Source: Bacteroidetes bacterium UBA2475 (lineage in GTDB: Bacteria > Bacteroidota > Bacteroidia > B-17B0 > Aurantibacillaceae). Taken from it: a stretch of DNA of 64,000 nucleotides. Numbering within the stretch: position 1 is the first letter of the stretch; every line of letters begins with the position of its first letter. The position numbers were made by a program, and so were the translations under genes. Location: positions 1 through 64,000 of the forward strand of contig DDPF01000016.1 in assembly GCA_002342065.1 (NCBI GenBank). The letters are read 5' to 3'. Below, one piece after another: positions 50,853 to 59,584 of the stretch. A model generated the notes under the pieces. The model ran no database searches, was not told the DNA's origin, and was given only the letters and a program-made list of their open reading frames with translations.

Positions 50853-51713
50853 TTATGTAAAGATATAGTAACAAACGCAAACAAGGAAACCCTGCAGCAG
50901 CATAGTGCCGTCGAGTATAAAATAATGATAATGTGTTATTTTTTTAATACGATCACTATTAATAAATAAAAAAGTGGTAATGGCAGAGATGATAAATGCT
51001 GGTAATGTAAAAGCGAGACCGGTATTATAATAATGAAAAAAACAAATTATAAGAAACAGCAGAATATATACATTAGCTACTAAAATGGCTTTTTTCTCGC
51101 CAATAATAATTGGTATTGTTTGCAATCCGGCGCTTTCGTCTGACTTCATGTCTCTAATGTCAAAGGGAATGGTTATGGCAAATACAAAAATAGCCCGTTC
51201 TATTAACATCGTTACTACATGCCACTGATCGTATGAGTTTTCAGACTGAATGATAGGAAGTAAAATAGTTGTGGCCGACCAAACAAAGGCTATCAAAAAT
51301 ATCTTTAAACAGGGAATTTCTCTTAGCCTGAAAATAGTTTTCTTGGTTTTAAATACAGGCAGTGAATAAAATAGGGTGACAATACCAATTGGCAAAAGTG
51401 TTATAAGAACAGTTCTTTTTGCAAGAAACGCAGCAATACAAAAACCAAATACAGAAAAAATTACTAAAAAATAGAAAGCTTTAAGGTTTGCTTTTACCCA
51501 ACTATGTTTTGGATCATCTAAAGATTTTGGATTTGTGATTATTGTAATTAACCTATGCAGATTGTATTCAAAGATGGTAGCAAAAAAAATGATGAATAAA
51601 TAGGGATGCAATTGCGGTTCCATACCTAATTGTACTTGTGTGGCCAGTGTTAAAAATACTGCAGCCAACGAAATGTAGATATTTGTGTTAATTATGAAAT
51701 TAAATAATTTCAA
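50853..51713 (-). CDS. UbiA-family prenyltransferase-like membrane protein
   Basis: 286 residues with about eight helices, starting TTG at 51713. UbiA-type proteins transfer prenyl chains with two Asp-rich motifs. Here the first is weak (FEYNLHRLITIITNPKSLDD) and the second is clear (IPFDIRDMKSDESAGLQTIPI). The weak first motif means catalysis is not certain. It lies 77 bp upstream of the small acidic protein gene, in the same direction, though that gene has its own -7 box. Confidence 0.75.
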   Translation of the reverse strand: MKLFNFIINTNIYISLAAVFLTLATQVQLGMEPQLHPYLFIIFFATIFEYNLHRLITIITNPKSLDDPKHSWVKANLKAFYFLVIFSVFGFCIAAFLAKRTVLITLLPIGIVTLFYSLPVFKTKKTIFRLREIPCLKIFLIAFVWSATTILLPIIQSENSYDQWHVVTMLIERAIFVFAITIPFDIRDMKSDESAGLQTIPIIIGEKKAILVANVYILLFLIICFFHYYNTGLAFTLPAFIISAITTFLFINSDRIKKITHYHYFILDGTMLLQGFLVCVCYYIFT

Positions 51714-51850
51714 TAGACAATTAATTTAAATTATATAAAGTTAAACGATTAAAGCCAAACAAAATTATATAGACATACTATTTTGCTTATATTTTGCTTG
51801 TTTTTGAGCAAAGGCTATAGGTTTAAGCATTTCTTTTTCTACTTTTGAAC

Positions 51851-53083
51851 ATGCGTTTAAATCTTACTGCCTTTATTGGCGCTTTGCTATTGGTTTCTTT
51901 CGGAATAAAAGGACAAGCTATTTTAATTAAAGACCTTAAAGAAGATATTTCTTTTCTAGCTTCCGATAAATTAAAGGGTAGGGGAACTTCTTCACCGGAA
52001 GAATTAATGGCAGCAAAATTTATTGCAACAAAATTTAAAAAAGCGGGGTTAACGCCATTTAATAATTCGTATTTAAAATCATTCACTTACAAAAAAAGCG
52101 CAAGCCCGCATGATACGTCGACTGCAAATGTTCCTCAAAAAAAGGCTAACAATGTGGTTGGTTTTTTAGATAATAAAGCGCCTTATACAATTGTTATTGG
52201 TGCGCATTACGATCATTTAGGTCTTGGTCATGATCATAATAGTATGGATGCGAACCCGGATGGCAAGATACATAACGGGGCCGATGATAATGCGAGCGGA
52301 ACTGCAGGTGTTATTGAACTTGCAAATTATTATACCAGGAATAAAAAAACAGAGCCTTTTAATTTTTTATTTATTTGTTTTAGCGGCGAAGAGTTAGGTT
52401 TATTGGGGTCAAAAAAATGGTGCGATAATCCGGATATTCAATTGACAAAGATCAACTACATGATCAATATGGATATGATAGGCCGACTGAACGATTCAAC
52501 AAAAAAATTATTGGTGTATGGTGTGGGTACTTCCCCGGTTTGGGTTCCGTTACTGGATTCTATTAAAAGTGATCTCAGTTTAAAGAAGGATAGCAGTGGA
52601 ATAGGACCGAGCGATCAAACATCTTTTTATTTAAAGGATATACCAGTGTTACATTTTTTTACTGGCCAGCATAGCGATTATCACAAACCAAGTGATGATA
52701 TTGAAAAAGTAAATTACAAAGGTGAGGCAGAGGTTTTAACTTACATTATAAAAGTTGTAGAAAAGACCTTTAACTATAAAAAATTGGATTTTGCTAAAAC
52801 GCGTAATCCCGATACGGGTAAAGGAAGTTTTAAAGTAACCATGGGTGTAATGCCCGATTATGCTTTTGAAGGCGAAGGTATGCGCATTGATGGCGTAACC
52901 GATGGTAAGCCGGCATCAAAAGCAGGGATATTAAAAGGCGATGTAGTTAAAAAATTGGGGGGTATAGAAGTAAAGAACGTGCAGGATTATATGAAAGCAT
53001 TATCTAATCTTAAAAAGGGAGATACAGCGCCAATTGAAGTGTTGCGTAATGGCGAGGTAAAAAGCCTGAGCGTAACGTTTTAA
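51851..53083 (+). CDS. M28-family zinc aminopeptidase with PDZ domain
   Basis: 410 residues from ATG 51851; a TTG six bases upstream is less likely. Signal peptide (LLVSFGIKGQ). The peptidase domain carries all five metal ligands of the M28 family: H119 (IGAHYDHLG), D145 (NGADDNASG), E171 with catalytic E170 (FSGEELG), D198 (NMDMIGR) and H278 (HSDYHKP). A C-terminal PDZ domain (~325-408, GMRIDGVTDGKPASKAGILKGDVV) follows. Probably a periplasmic or secreted aminopeptidase. No T9SS domain is present. Confidence 0.93.
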   Translation: MRLNLTAFIGALLLVSFGIKGQAILIKDLKEDISFLASDKLKGRGTSSPEELMAAKFIATKFKKAGLTPFNNSYLKSFTYKKSASPHDTSTANVPQKKANNVVGFLDNKAPYTIVIGAHYDHLGLGHDHNSMDANPDGKIHNGADDNASGTAGVIELANYYTRNKKTEPFNFLFICFSGEELGLLGSKKWCDNPDIQLTKINYMINMDMIGRLNDSTKKLLVYGVGTSPVWVPLLDSIKSDLSLKKDSSGIGPSDQTSFYLKDIPVLHFFTGQHSDYHKPSDDIEKVNYKGEAEVLTYIIKVVEKTFNYKKLDFAKTRNPDTGKGSFKVTMGVMPDYAFEGEGMRIDGVTDGKPASKAGILKGDVVKKLGGIEVKNVQDYMKALSNLKKGDTAPIEVLRNGEVKSLSVTF

Positions 53084-53085
53084 AT

Positions 53086-53418
53086 TTATTTGTTTATCAC
53101 TTCCATATTATCAAGATCATAATGATCATTGGATAAAGTAAAATTAAAAGCTTCTATAAGGTCAAAAAATTCGGTGGCGGTAATATTTTCAATTTTAAAT
53201 TTTTTTACTAGAATCTTTCCGGGGTGAATAGTACTTATTTCCTTTAATTTATCATCCAGGTAAACAGTAACAATAAATTCTTTGGCGGCAAAAACCCTTA
53301 CAGCTACAATGTGAAATCTTTTTGAGTCGTAATGCAAAATGTGTTTTGCACAGAATGTTTCTATTCCTGAATTTGCGTGAAATTTGGCAGATATTTTTCC
53401 TCCGTAATCTTTGTCCAT
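53086..53418 (-). CDS. hypothetical protein
   Basis: 110 residues, no signal peptide or membrane helix. Beta-strand-rich first half (FHIVAVRVFAAKEFIVTVYLDD) and a final amphipathic segment (ATEFFDLIEAFNFTLSN). No family recognised. It converges on the M28 gene with a 2-bp gap. Confidence 0.6.
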   Translation of the reverse strand: MDKDYGGKISAKFHANSGIETFCAKHILHYDSKRFHIVAVRVFAAKEFIVTVYLDDKLKEISTIHPGKILVKKFKIENITATEFFDLIEAFNFTLSNDHYDLDNMEVINK

Positions 53419-53505
53419 TCATTATTTCATTCTAATATCATACCAACAGAAAGCTGGTTCAACTTAGAATTGAAAATAATGGTAAAAATAAAATTCAGAA
53501 AGATT

Positions 53506-53715
53506 TTATGCCTGATCGAAATCGCCTTTAAGGTCCTTACGTTTGGTTAAGCGATGATCTTGCTTTTTATAACGGTTCAGTTGTGGATATTCCTCCGTTT
53601 CATACTCATCATCGAACAGCGAATGATCAAAGTTTGAATTTTGTTTCTTTTTGGAGCGTACTTTGAAGTTTTTTTCTTTGGATAAATTCCAGTCTTGTGT
53701 TTTTAATGATCCCAT
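53506..53715 (-). CDS. hypothetical small charged protein
   Basis: 69 residues, very rich in Lys, Asp, Glu and Gln, without signal peptide or helix of membrane length (KKKQNSNFDHSLFDDEYETEE). Probably disordered. Codon use and a clean start support it as a gene, but it could be spurious. Confidence 0.45.
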   Translation of the reverse strand: MGSLKTQDWNLSKEKNFKVRSKKKQNSNFDHSLFDDEYETEEYPQLNRYKKQDHRLTKRKDLKGDFDQA

Positions 53716-53890
53716 TGTGTTAAGCTTTTAGTTGATGAAAAAACTCAATTTTAATACCATAGATTTACAAATTAAAAATAATAAAAATGCGCAATATTTT
53801 CCCTTTTTAACGGCAAAATGATACACATTTAACATTTTGAACTTTATTGGATCTGTACTATTTATTGCTAAGGTAAATTTTGGAGGATAT

Positions 53891-54967
53891 TTAAAAAGCA
53901 AATGATAAAGAGGTAGTAATAAAATAATTTTCAGTGCTTGGTTTATTATCAAGCGAAAAGATCTTATCAATACTACTTAATCCTCTTCCTTCAATACGGA
54001 ACATCACATTGCTTGTGGGTAAATAATCTAAGTTTAAAGAATAGCCAAGTACCTGAAACCCATTTTTAGTGCCAGTGGTAATAATAACACCATTTTCATC
54101 CACATAATATTCTGCTCTTGCTGCAATTCTAATTTTTGAAGTTGCTTTGTACTGTAATAATAATACCGGGGCAAACCAATTATTGTAGGCGCTACTGTCT
54201 TTTGATTTTTGTTGAAATCCAATATCGAATCCGGCAGTGATCCCAACTTTTTCAGTTACCTGAAATACACCATAAAAATTATTAAAGTACCTCCAAAGTT
54301 TTAAACTGTCGGGTTGCTCGTTGCCTGCATAAGTACTCCAGTTTAATGCAATATTAGAGTTTGGTTTGTATGTAATTTGTGTTCCACCTGCCGGGGTTTG
54401 ATTTCCCGGAATACGTTGTATACGTTGCCAGCCATTAAGGTACATGGCTGATAAATATAATTTTTCGTTCTTTGTAGTATAACCAAATTTAACACCTGCT
54501 TCATAGTACGGAGAGTTGTCACCCAAAATACAACGGGTTAAACTAGAACAGTCTTTTCCAATGGCACTTTCAAATCCAAGATGCGATGGCATTATTCCAA
54601 TATCAAACCATAGGTTATTTTTCTTCGAGAGTTTAAAACCCGCGTTAGCTTCAAAAACATTTCTTAATAACGCCTGCTCTCCGGCTAGATTATATTGAGC
54701 ATACGTTCCGGCCATTAAAGCAAAATTACCTCTCACATTTGATTCAGAATAATTTGCCTTTATAAAACCGATGTTAAGGTTTGCTTCGTTGTGCCTGTTA
54801 AAACTATAGAAGAAAGCCGGACGTTGGTGATTTGAAGGATTTCCCAGGTCGTAACTATAATACGCCTCTGCATAACCTGAAATGGTGACAGCGTTTGTTT
54901 TTGTGCTGTCTTGCGCATTTAAGGTTGTAAAACAAAAGGCTAATACAATTAGAACTACTTTTTTCAT
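53891..54967 (-). CDS. BBP2-type outer-membrane porin
   Basis: 358 residues, signal peptide ending TTLNAQ. Motifs of the Bacteroidota BBP2/OmpL-like porin family: GYAEAYYSYDLGNPSNHQRPAF, FNRHNEANLNIGFIKANY, EANAGFKL...LWFDIGIMPSHLGFESAIG, NSPYYEAGVKFGY, and a C-terminal strand (FITTSLSFAF) ending in Phe. It lies 11 bp behind kup, so the pair forms an operon. The porin probably lets solutes, possibly K+, across the outer membrane. Confidence 0.85.
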   Translation of the reverse strand: MKKVVLIVLAFCFTTLNAQDSTKTNAVTISGYAEAYYSYDLGNPSNHQRPAFFYSFNRHNEANLNIGFIKANYSESNVRGNFALMAGTYAQYNLAGEQALLRNVFEANAGFKLSKKNNLWFDIGIMPSHLGFESAIGKDCSSLTRCILGDNSPYYEAGVKFGYTTKNEKLYLSAMYLNGWQRIQRIPGNQTPAGGTQITYKPNSNIALNWSTYAGNEQPDSLKLWRYFNNFYGVFQVTEKVGITAGFDIGFQQKSKDSSAYNNWFAPVLLLQYKATSKIRIAARAEYYVDENGVIITTGTKNGFQVLGYSLNLDYLPTSNVMFRIEGRGLSSIDKIFSLDNKPSTENYFITTSLSFAF

Positions 54968-54978
54968 TTATAGTTTAT

Positions 54979-56931
54979 TTATCCAATTCTATTAAGTGGT
55001 AATTCTTTAGGTTGTTTTATAACCATTGGAAATTTTTCAATTTTCACGGAGCTACTATCTAAACCAAATGCTTTTGCTTCGCTTAAACTAAAATGTTTAA
55101 GGAAGAAATAAATATTCATTATTATTTTTTCGAATGTTGGCAGATCATTTTCATAAGAAAGAAATTTTTCTAACACCACAAATTTAAAATCACCAATTAC
55201 ATTATTTTTATTCAAAGATTCGTAACGGCTTGTAATATCTACTTCACCTGCCTTTACCATATCCTGAACTACTTTTCTAAACATCAGGTTTATTTTTGGT
55301 GCAACCCTGAAACCCAACCTAAAATCAATTCTGATAATATCGTTATCCGCAATATGGGTAACTTTATAATCCATTCTGTAAGGTTCATTCATTACATCTA
55401 CGTGCACAAACCAATATACGTCTGCTTTTTTGGGTCTTTTTTGAAGTATTGAATAAATAATTTTCGCTTCTATCTCAGTGGGATTATTAGCACTGGTCAT
55501 ATAAACAAGATGCGTGGCATATTTTTGCAAGGAGTCATCGTTACTCAGGTCTATCAATAATTGTTTGTGATCATCAAATTTCACCATGTCCACATAGCGT
55601 TTCCCGATCTTTTTTGCCAGATGCAAAACGGTCATTACTATAATAAGGCAGGATGCAATTAATAAAGTGATCCAACCGCCATGCGTAAATTTACTTAAGT
55701 TTGCCCATAAAAAGGATAATTCAATTATTAAATAAACAGTTATGATAGAATATATAAAATATTTATTATACCGTTTCATGTGCATATAAAAATTCAGAAG
55801 GGTAGTGGTCATTAACATACATAAAACAATTGCCAGGCCATAAGCGTTTTCCATATTCGCCGATTCTCTGAAGTACAATACCACACCAATGCAACCAGCC
55901 AGTAATAACCAGTTAAGAGAAGGGATATAGATCTGACCTTTCATTTCTGTTGGATATTTTACACCAACCTTTGGCCATAGGTTTAGGCGCATAGCTTCGT
56001 TGATGAGTGTGAACGAACCGCTAATTAAAGCTTGTGATGCTATTACTGCTGCAATGGTTGCAATAACAATTCCATAAGGCATAAATGATTCAGGCATGAT
56101 GGCGTAAAATGGATTGGTAGCTTTAAAATTTTCCAATTTCTGTCCTTCATGTGCAATTAACCAGGCACCTTGCCCAAAATAATTTAATACCAACATTGCT
56201 TTTACAAATATCCACGAGATGCGAATATTTTGTTTACCACAATGACCAAGATCTGAGTACAGGGCTTCTGCTCCTGTTGTACATAAAAACACGGCGCCTA
56301 ATATTAAAATTCCTGATGGGTGTGTGGCTAATAACTTATAAGTGTAATATGGATTTAAAGCCGATAAAATATCCCAATTGCCTGCAAGCTGCGTCACACC
56401 TAACACGCCAAGCATTAAAAACCACAGGGTCATTAACGGACCAAAAAATTTGCCAATAAAACCTGTACCAAATTGTTGTATAAAGAACAAACCAAATAAA
56501 ATGCCTATTACAATGGGTACTGTATTAAGTTCGGTATTAAAAAATCTTAAACCTTCAACTGCTGCGGATACAGAAATTGGAGGTGTAATTATACCATCGG
56601 CCAGTAAAGCGCTTCCACCAATAATTGCAGGAACCAATAACCATTTAAATTTACTTCTTCTTACAAGTGTGAATAATGAAAAAATTCCACCCTCTCCATT
56701 ATTATCCGCGCGCAAAGTAAGTATCACATATTTAAAGGTTGTTTGCAATGTTAACGTCCAAAAAACCGCAGAGATCGCGCCTTTTACCAGGTCGGCATTA
56801 ATTATTTCTTTGCCAATAATGGCACTCATTACATAAAGGGGTGATGTTCCAATGTCTCCGTAAATTATTCCAAGAGTAATAAGTAATCCGGCAATGGTTA
56901 CTTTATTAATGCCATGATTTTGAGTTGTCAT
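54979..56931 (-). CDS. kup: Kup-family potassium uptake transporter
   Basis: 650 residues with about 12 helices. Kup signatures: GIIYGDIGTSPLYVMSAI, DNNGEGGIFSLFTLVRR, GSALLADGIITPPISV, AVFLCTTGAEALYSDLGHCG and ASQALISGSFTLINEAMRL. The C-terminal ~180 residues are the cytoplasmic part (HLVYMTSANNPTEIEAKIIYS). Kup proteins take up K+ with H+. A porin gene follows by 11 bp. The 286 bp upstream hold no gene. Confidence 0.95.
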   Translation of the reverse strand: MTTQNHGINKVTIAGLLITLGIIYGDIGTSPLYVMSAIIGKEIINADLVKGAISAVFWTLTLQTTFKYVILTLRADNNGEGGIFSLFTLVRRSKFKWLLVPAIIGGSALLADGIITPPISVSAAVEGLRFFNTELNTVPIVIGILFGLFFIQQFGTGFIGKFFGPLMTLWFLMLGVLGVTQLAGNWDILSALNPYYTYKLLATHPSGILILGAVFLCTTGAEALYSDLGHCGKQNIRISWIFVKAMLVLNYFGQGAWLIAHEGQKLENFKATNPFYAIMPESFMPYGIVIATIAAVIASQALISGSFTLINEAMRLNLWPKVGVKYPTEMKGQIYIPSLNWLLLAGCIGVVLYFRESANMENAYGLAIVLCMLMTTTLLNFYMHMKRYNKYFIYSIITVYLIIELSFLWANLSKFTHGGWITLLIASCLIIVMTVLHLAKKIGKRYVDMVKFDDHKQLLIDLSNDDSLQKYATHLVYMTSANNPTEIEAKIIYSILQKRPKKADVYWFVHVDVMNEPYRMDYKVTHIADNDIIRIDFRLGFRVAPKINLMFRKVVQDMVKAGEVDITSRYESLNKNNVIGDFKFVVLEKFLSYENDLPTFEKIIMNIYFFLKHFSLSEAKAFGLDSSSVKIEKFPMVIKQPKELPLNRIG

Positions 56932-57218
56932 TTATTTTTAAATTTTTGATCGGAAAAATTGTTCAACTAGAAATTTGTTCAATTTGGCATCATTTTAAAA
57001 CAGTACAAATGTAAAACTACTTTATTAATAATTTGAAACTTTTTAAATAATATTTGAATAATGTGATTTTTGTCATACAGATGCTTACAAATCCTTACAA
57101 AGGCATCATCTTGCATATAGACAGCGCTTTAAGATTTTTAGATAATTATTTAGCTAATCTTAATACGGCCGTCTTTTACTTTTATCTCATGGCAAGAGCC
57201 CATAATAATACAAATGAA

Positions 57219-57749
57219 TTAATTTTCAGGCTTTTCTGATAAGTTGTTAAAATTGAGGTCAACTATTTTAAGAGAATTTTGATCGTTCATCCTTATTCTT
57301 TTAATGTTTATTTGTTTAATTAAAATGCCAGCACCAATTAAACCCCCACCTATTAATACCGCAAGAGGGTCAACTGCCGGACTTCGCTCATTGATCAGAT
57401 TATTAGTTGTGTTTAAAAAGATAAATCCGCCACCTAATGCAGTAAAAGCTACTTGAAATGTTCTTGCAAGGTGAACATTTTTTTTAATTCTCACAGCTTT
57501 TAACTTGCTTAACTTAATAACGGAATCGTTTTTGAAAACAATAAAACTATCCTGTAGATTGGTGATCTTATCTCGTCGGTAACTATACTGGCCTTTTAAT
57601 TTGTATTCTAAAAAGTCGCCGGTAAATACTTCATATTTTTTTAATTTTCCGTAGCGGGTAACAAGTACTTCCAATGTCTTTTGCGAAAAGCACTCGAAAC
57701 CACCGGCCATTAAAACAAATAAAAGTAATATGTGTTTTTTTTTCACCAC
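57219..57749 (-). CDS. hypothetical protein with signal peptide and membrane segment
   Basis: 176 residues from GTG 57749; a second GTG follows directly at 57746. Signal peptide (ILLLFVLMAGGFECFSQ). A beta-rich middle (YKLKGQYSYRRDKITNLQDSFIVFKNDSVI) precedes two short hydrophobic stretches (TFQVAFTALGGGFIFL; LAVLIGGGLIGAGIL). No family recognised. It is common in Bacteroidota to find such small envelope proteins. Confidence 0.6.
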   Translation of the reverse strand: MVKKKHILLLFVLMAGGFECFSQKTLEVLVTRYGKLKKYEVFTGDFLEYKLKGQYSYRRDKITNLQDSFIVFKNDSVIKLSKLKAVRIKKNVHLARTFQVAFTALGGGFIFLNTTNNLINERSPAVDPLAVLIGGGLIGAGILIKQINIKRIRMNDQNSLKIVDLNFNNLSEKPEN

Positions 57750-57811
57750 AGCTAAAATTAGCAGTTTAACCCGGTTATTAAAACAACATTAGCTTTTTTT
57801 AGGAAAGAAAA

Positions 57812-58867
57812 TTAATTAACGCGTAGTTGTTGACCAACTTTTAAATAGTAACGTTTGCTTACGCCATTAAGGGTCATTAGTTTTTTTGTAGATATACCAT
57901 ATTGCGAAGCAATATAGTTCCAGCTTTCGCCGCGGTTTACTTTGTGCAGGTTGCTATTTGTAGGAAAAGCCGAGAGCTTTTGTTTGTAGGCTTTAACGGT
58001 TATGGTATGATGGTATAATTTATGCTCAAAGAACGAAATGATGGTTGCAGGGTTTACAGCGTGCCCTTTATAACGTACTTCAAAATGTAAATGCGAACCA
58101 TGGCTATGCCCTGTGTTACCTCCAAGCCCAACAGTTTGTCCACTTAAAACAATATCGCCCGGTTTTACTTTTAATTTTGATAGATGCGCGTAAACGGTCT
58201 CTAAACCATTTGGGTGCATTAAGATCACTACATTTCCAAAGCCTCCTTGTTTTTTAGCGAAACGTACTTTGCCATCAAATGCTGCGCAAACTTTATCGCC
58301 TTTGTTCAGGTCAATATCAATACCGTTGTGCATGCGTTTATCGCGCCAACCGTAATTAGATGTTACAACGCCTTTAAATGGCGAAACGTAATAACTTAAA
58401 AGATCGTTCTCTAAAACGAGATTGAATGATCTTGGCAAACTATCTGTTGGGGTTAGGGGGAATAATAATTTTTCATCTTCTTCAGAATAAAAACTTAATT
58501 CGCTTAAATTAAATTCAGAGATCTTTACCGCATCGGTATTATTACTGTTCAATAAACTGGTGTAATAATTTAATAGATCAACATCTTTGGTGGTAACATG
58601 TTTAAGCTCTAAAACCGAATCAATTAAATGAGCAAGTTTAGAGCGTGTCATAATATTATTTGACCTGAATTTTAAGATCCTGACCGAATCGCTTTTGGTA
58701 CTGCTTAAAAGTGAGGCATAATAACTCATCAGGTCCAGATCTTTTGAGGTAACGTGTTCAAGTTCAAAAATGGAGTCTATAAGATTGTGTAATTCTGCTT
58801 TACCGATCACTTTATAATGTTTAATAGAATCGGTTCTTTTGCCCACAGGGTCGTTGTGCGAAAACAT
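57812..58867 (-). CDS. M23 metallopeptidase with LysM domain
   Basis: Cell-wall endopeptidase, 351 residues from ATG 58867. Two similar N-terminal segments (~25-70 and ~75-115, sharing LIDSxxELxHVTxKDxDLxxYY) precede the LytM/M23 domain (~170-275) with H in MHNGIDIDL, D/N ligands and HSHGSHLHFEVRYKG. A LysM domain follows (~300-350, HKVNRGESWNYIASQYGISTKKL). The frame stays open for 16 codons upstream of the ATG and encodes a hydrophobic signal-like stretch (KPYLIIILFCLWKP) that could start at an ATT (58915). Without it the protein would lack an export signal. Confidence 0.85.
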   Translation of the reverse strand: MFSHNDPVGKRTDSIKHYKVIGKAELHNLIDSIFELEHVTSKDLDLMSYYASLLSSTKSDSVRILKFRSNNIMTRSKLAHLIDSVLELKHVTTKDVDLLNYYTSLLNSNNTDAVKISEFNLSELSFYSEEDEKLLFPLTPTDSLPRSFNLVLENDLLSYYVSPFKGVVTSNYGWRDKRMHNGIDIDLNKGDKVCAAFDGKVRFAKKQGGFGNVVILMHPNGLETVYAHLSKLKVKPGDIVLSGQTVGLGGNTGHSHGSHLHFEVRYKGHAVNPATIISFFEHKLYHHTITVKAYKQKLSAFPTNSNLHKVNRGESWNYIASQYGISTKKLMTLNGVSKRYYLKVGQQLRVN

Positions 58868-58998
58868 AGGTTTCCACAGGCAAAACAGGATGATTATTAA
58901 ATAAGGTTTTATAATAGACCACTAAAATAACGGTTTATGCTTAAAAAGCAAATTTTAGAAGGATTTTTAGTGAAAATTCGACTTTGAAATCGAATAGG

Positions 58999-59084
58999 GA
59001 ACGCTGATGACGCGGATTTATATGATTATGGCTGATTTTTTTATAATAATACTAAGATCATATTCATCAGCGTTATCTGCGTGC
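58999..59084. repeat. intergenic inverted repeat, C-GAT family copy C
   Basis: Arms GAACGCTGATGACGCGGATT... and its imperfect complement GCACGCAGATAACGCTGATG... (~28 bp each) surround an AT-rich centre. The units CGCTGATGA/CGCGGATTT have the same 9-bp rhythm as CACAGATTT in copies A and B. Confidence 0.72.
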
Positions 59085-59090
59085 TATCTT

Positions 59091-59540
59091 TTAACGGATT
59101 CTATCAGCACTTTTTAAAAGCTCGATGTCTTTTTTAATAAAGTGTACTGCTAAATAGGCTGCAATTACTGCAAACAGGCCAATAGCAATAATAAAATAAT
59201 GTTTTTGCACTTCTAAAATATCATCTGTTTGCATTACAAACGGGCAAACTAACATCATGGCTGTTACAATTAGCCACAATACCAATTGAGCATAGCATAA
59301 TTTAACCTGTAATTCTCTTTTCTTGAAAGAAAAAATGGTGAATGTGGCCAAAACAATGCCTATGAAATTTAAAATTACCGCAGCTAAATGTCCTGTGGTA
59401 GATTGAAATGTTTCAAGAGGCATTAAATAAATATTTGTACTCGAAGTTTTTGTAAGTATGGTTTGGCAAGGAACAAAAAGTAACGAAAGGCCTAAAAAAA
59501 TAAGTTCAATTAAAAAAAGTGTTTGTTTGCGTTGTATCAT
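59091..59540 (-). CDS. DUF4293 family membrane protein
   Basis: 149 residues with four transmembrane helices. DUF4293 hallmarks: MIQRKQTLFLIELIFLGLSL at the start and a C-terminus of the type YLAVHFIKKDIELLKSADRIR. The family is found in Bacteroidota and has no known function. Its stop lies 7 bp from repeat copy C. Confidence 0.88.
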   Translation of the reverse strand: MIQRKQTLFLIELIFLGLSLLFVPCQTILTKTSSTNIYLMPLETFQSTTGHLAAVILNFIGIVLATFTIFSFKKRELQVKLCYAQLVLWLIVTAMMLVCPFVMQTDDILEVQKHYFIIAIGLFAVIAAYLAVHFIKKDIELLKSADRIR

Positions 59541-59584
59541 GGTTTAAAGTTACAAAGTTTTGAAGGTTTAGAAAAGTTAAAATA

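Noticed and set aside
53728..53970. 80-codon minus-strand frame behind the porin gene
   Set aside because: Overlaps the porin C-terminus in another frame and has no recognisable features.
57054..57239. 61-codon plus-strand frame upstream of kup
   Set aside because: Overlaps the end of the gene at 57219 on the other strand; no family, no promoter, composition like the AT-rich spacer.
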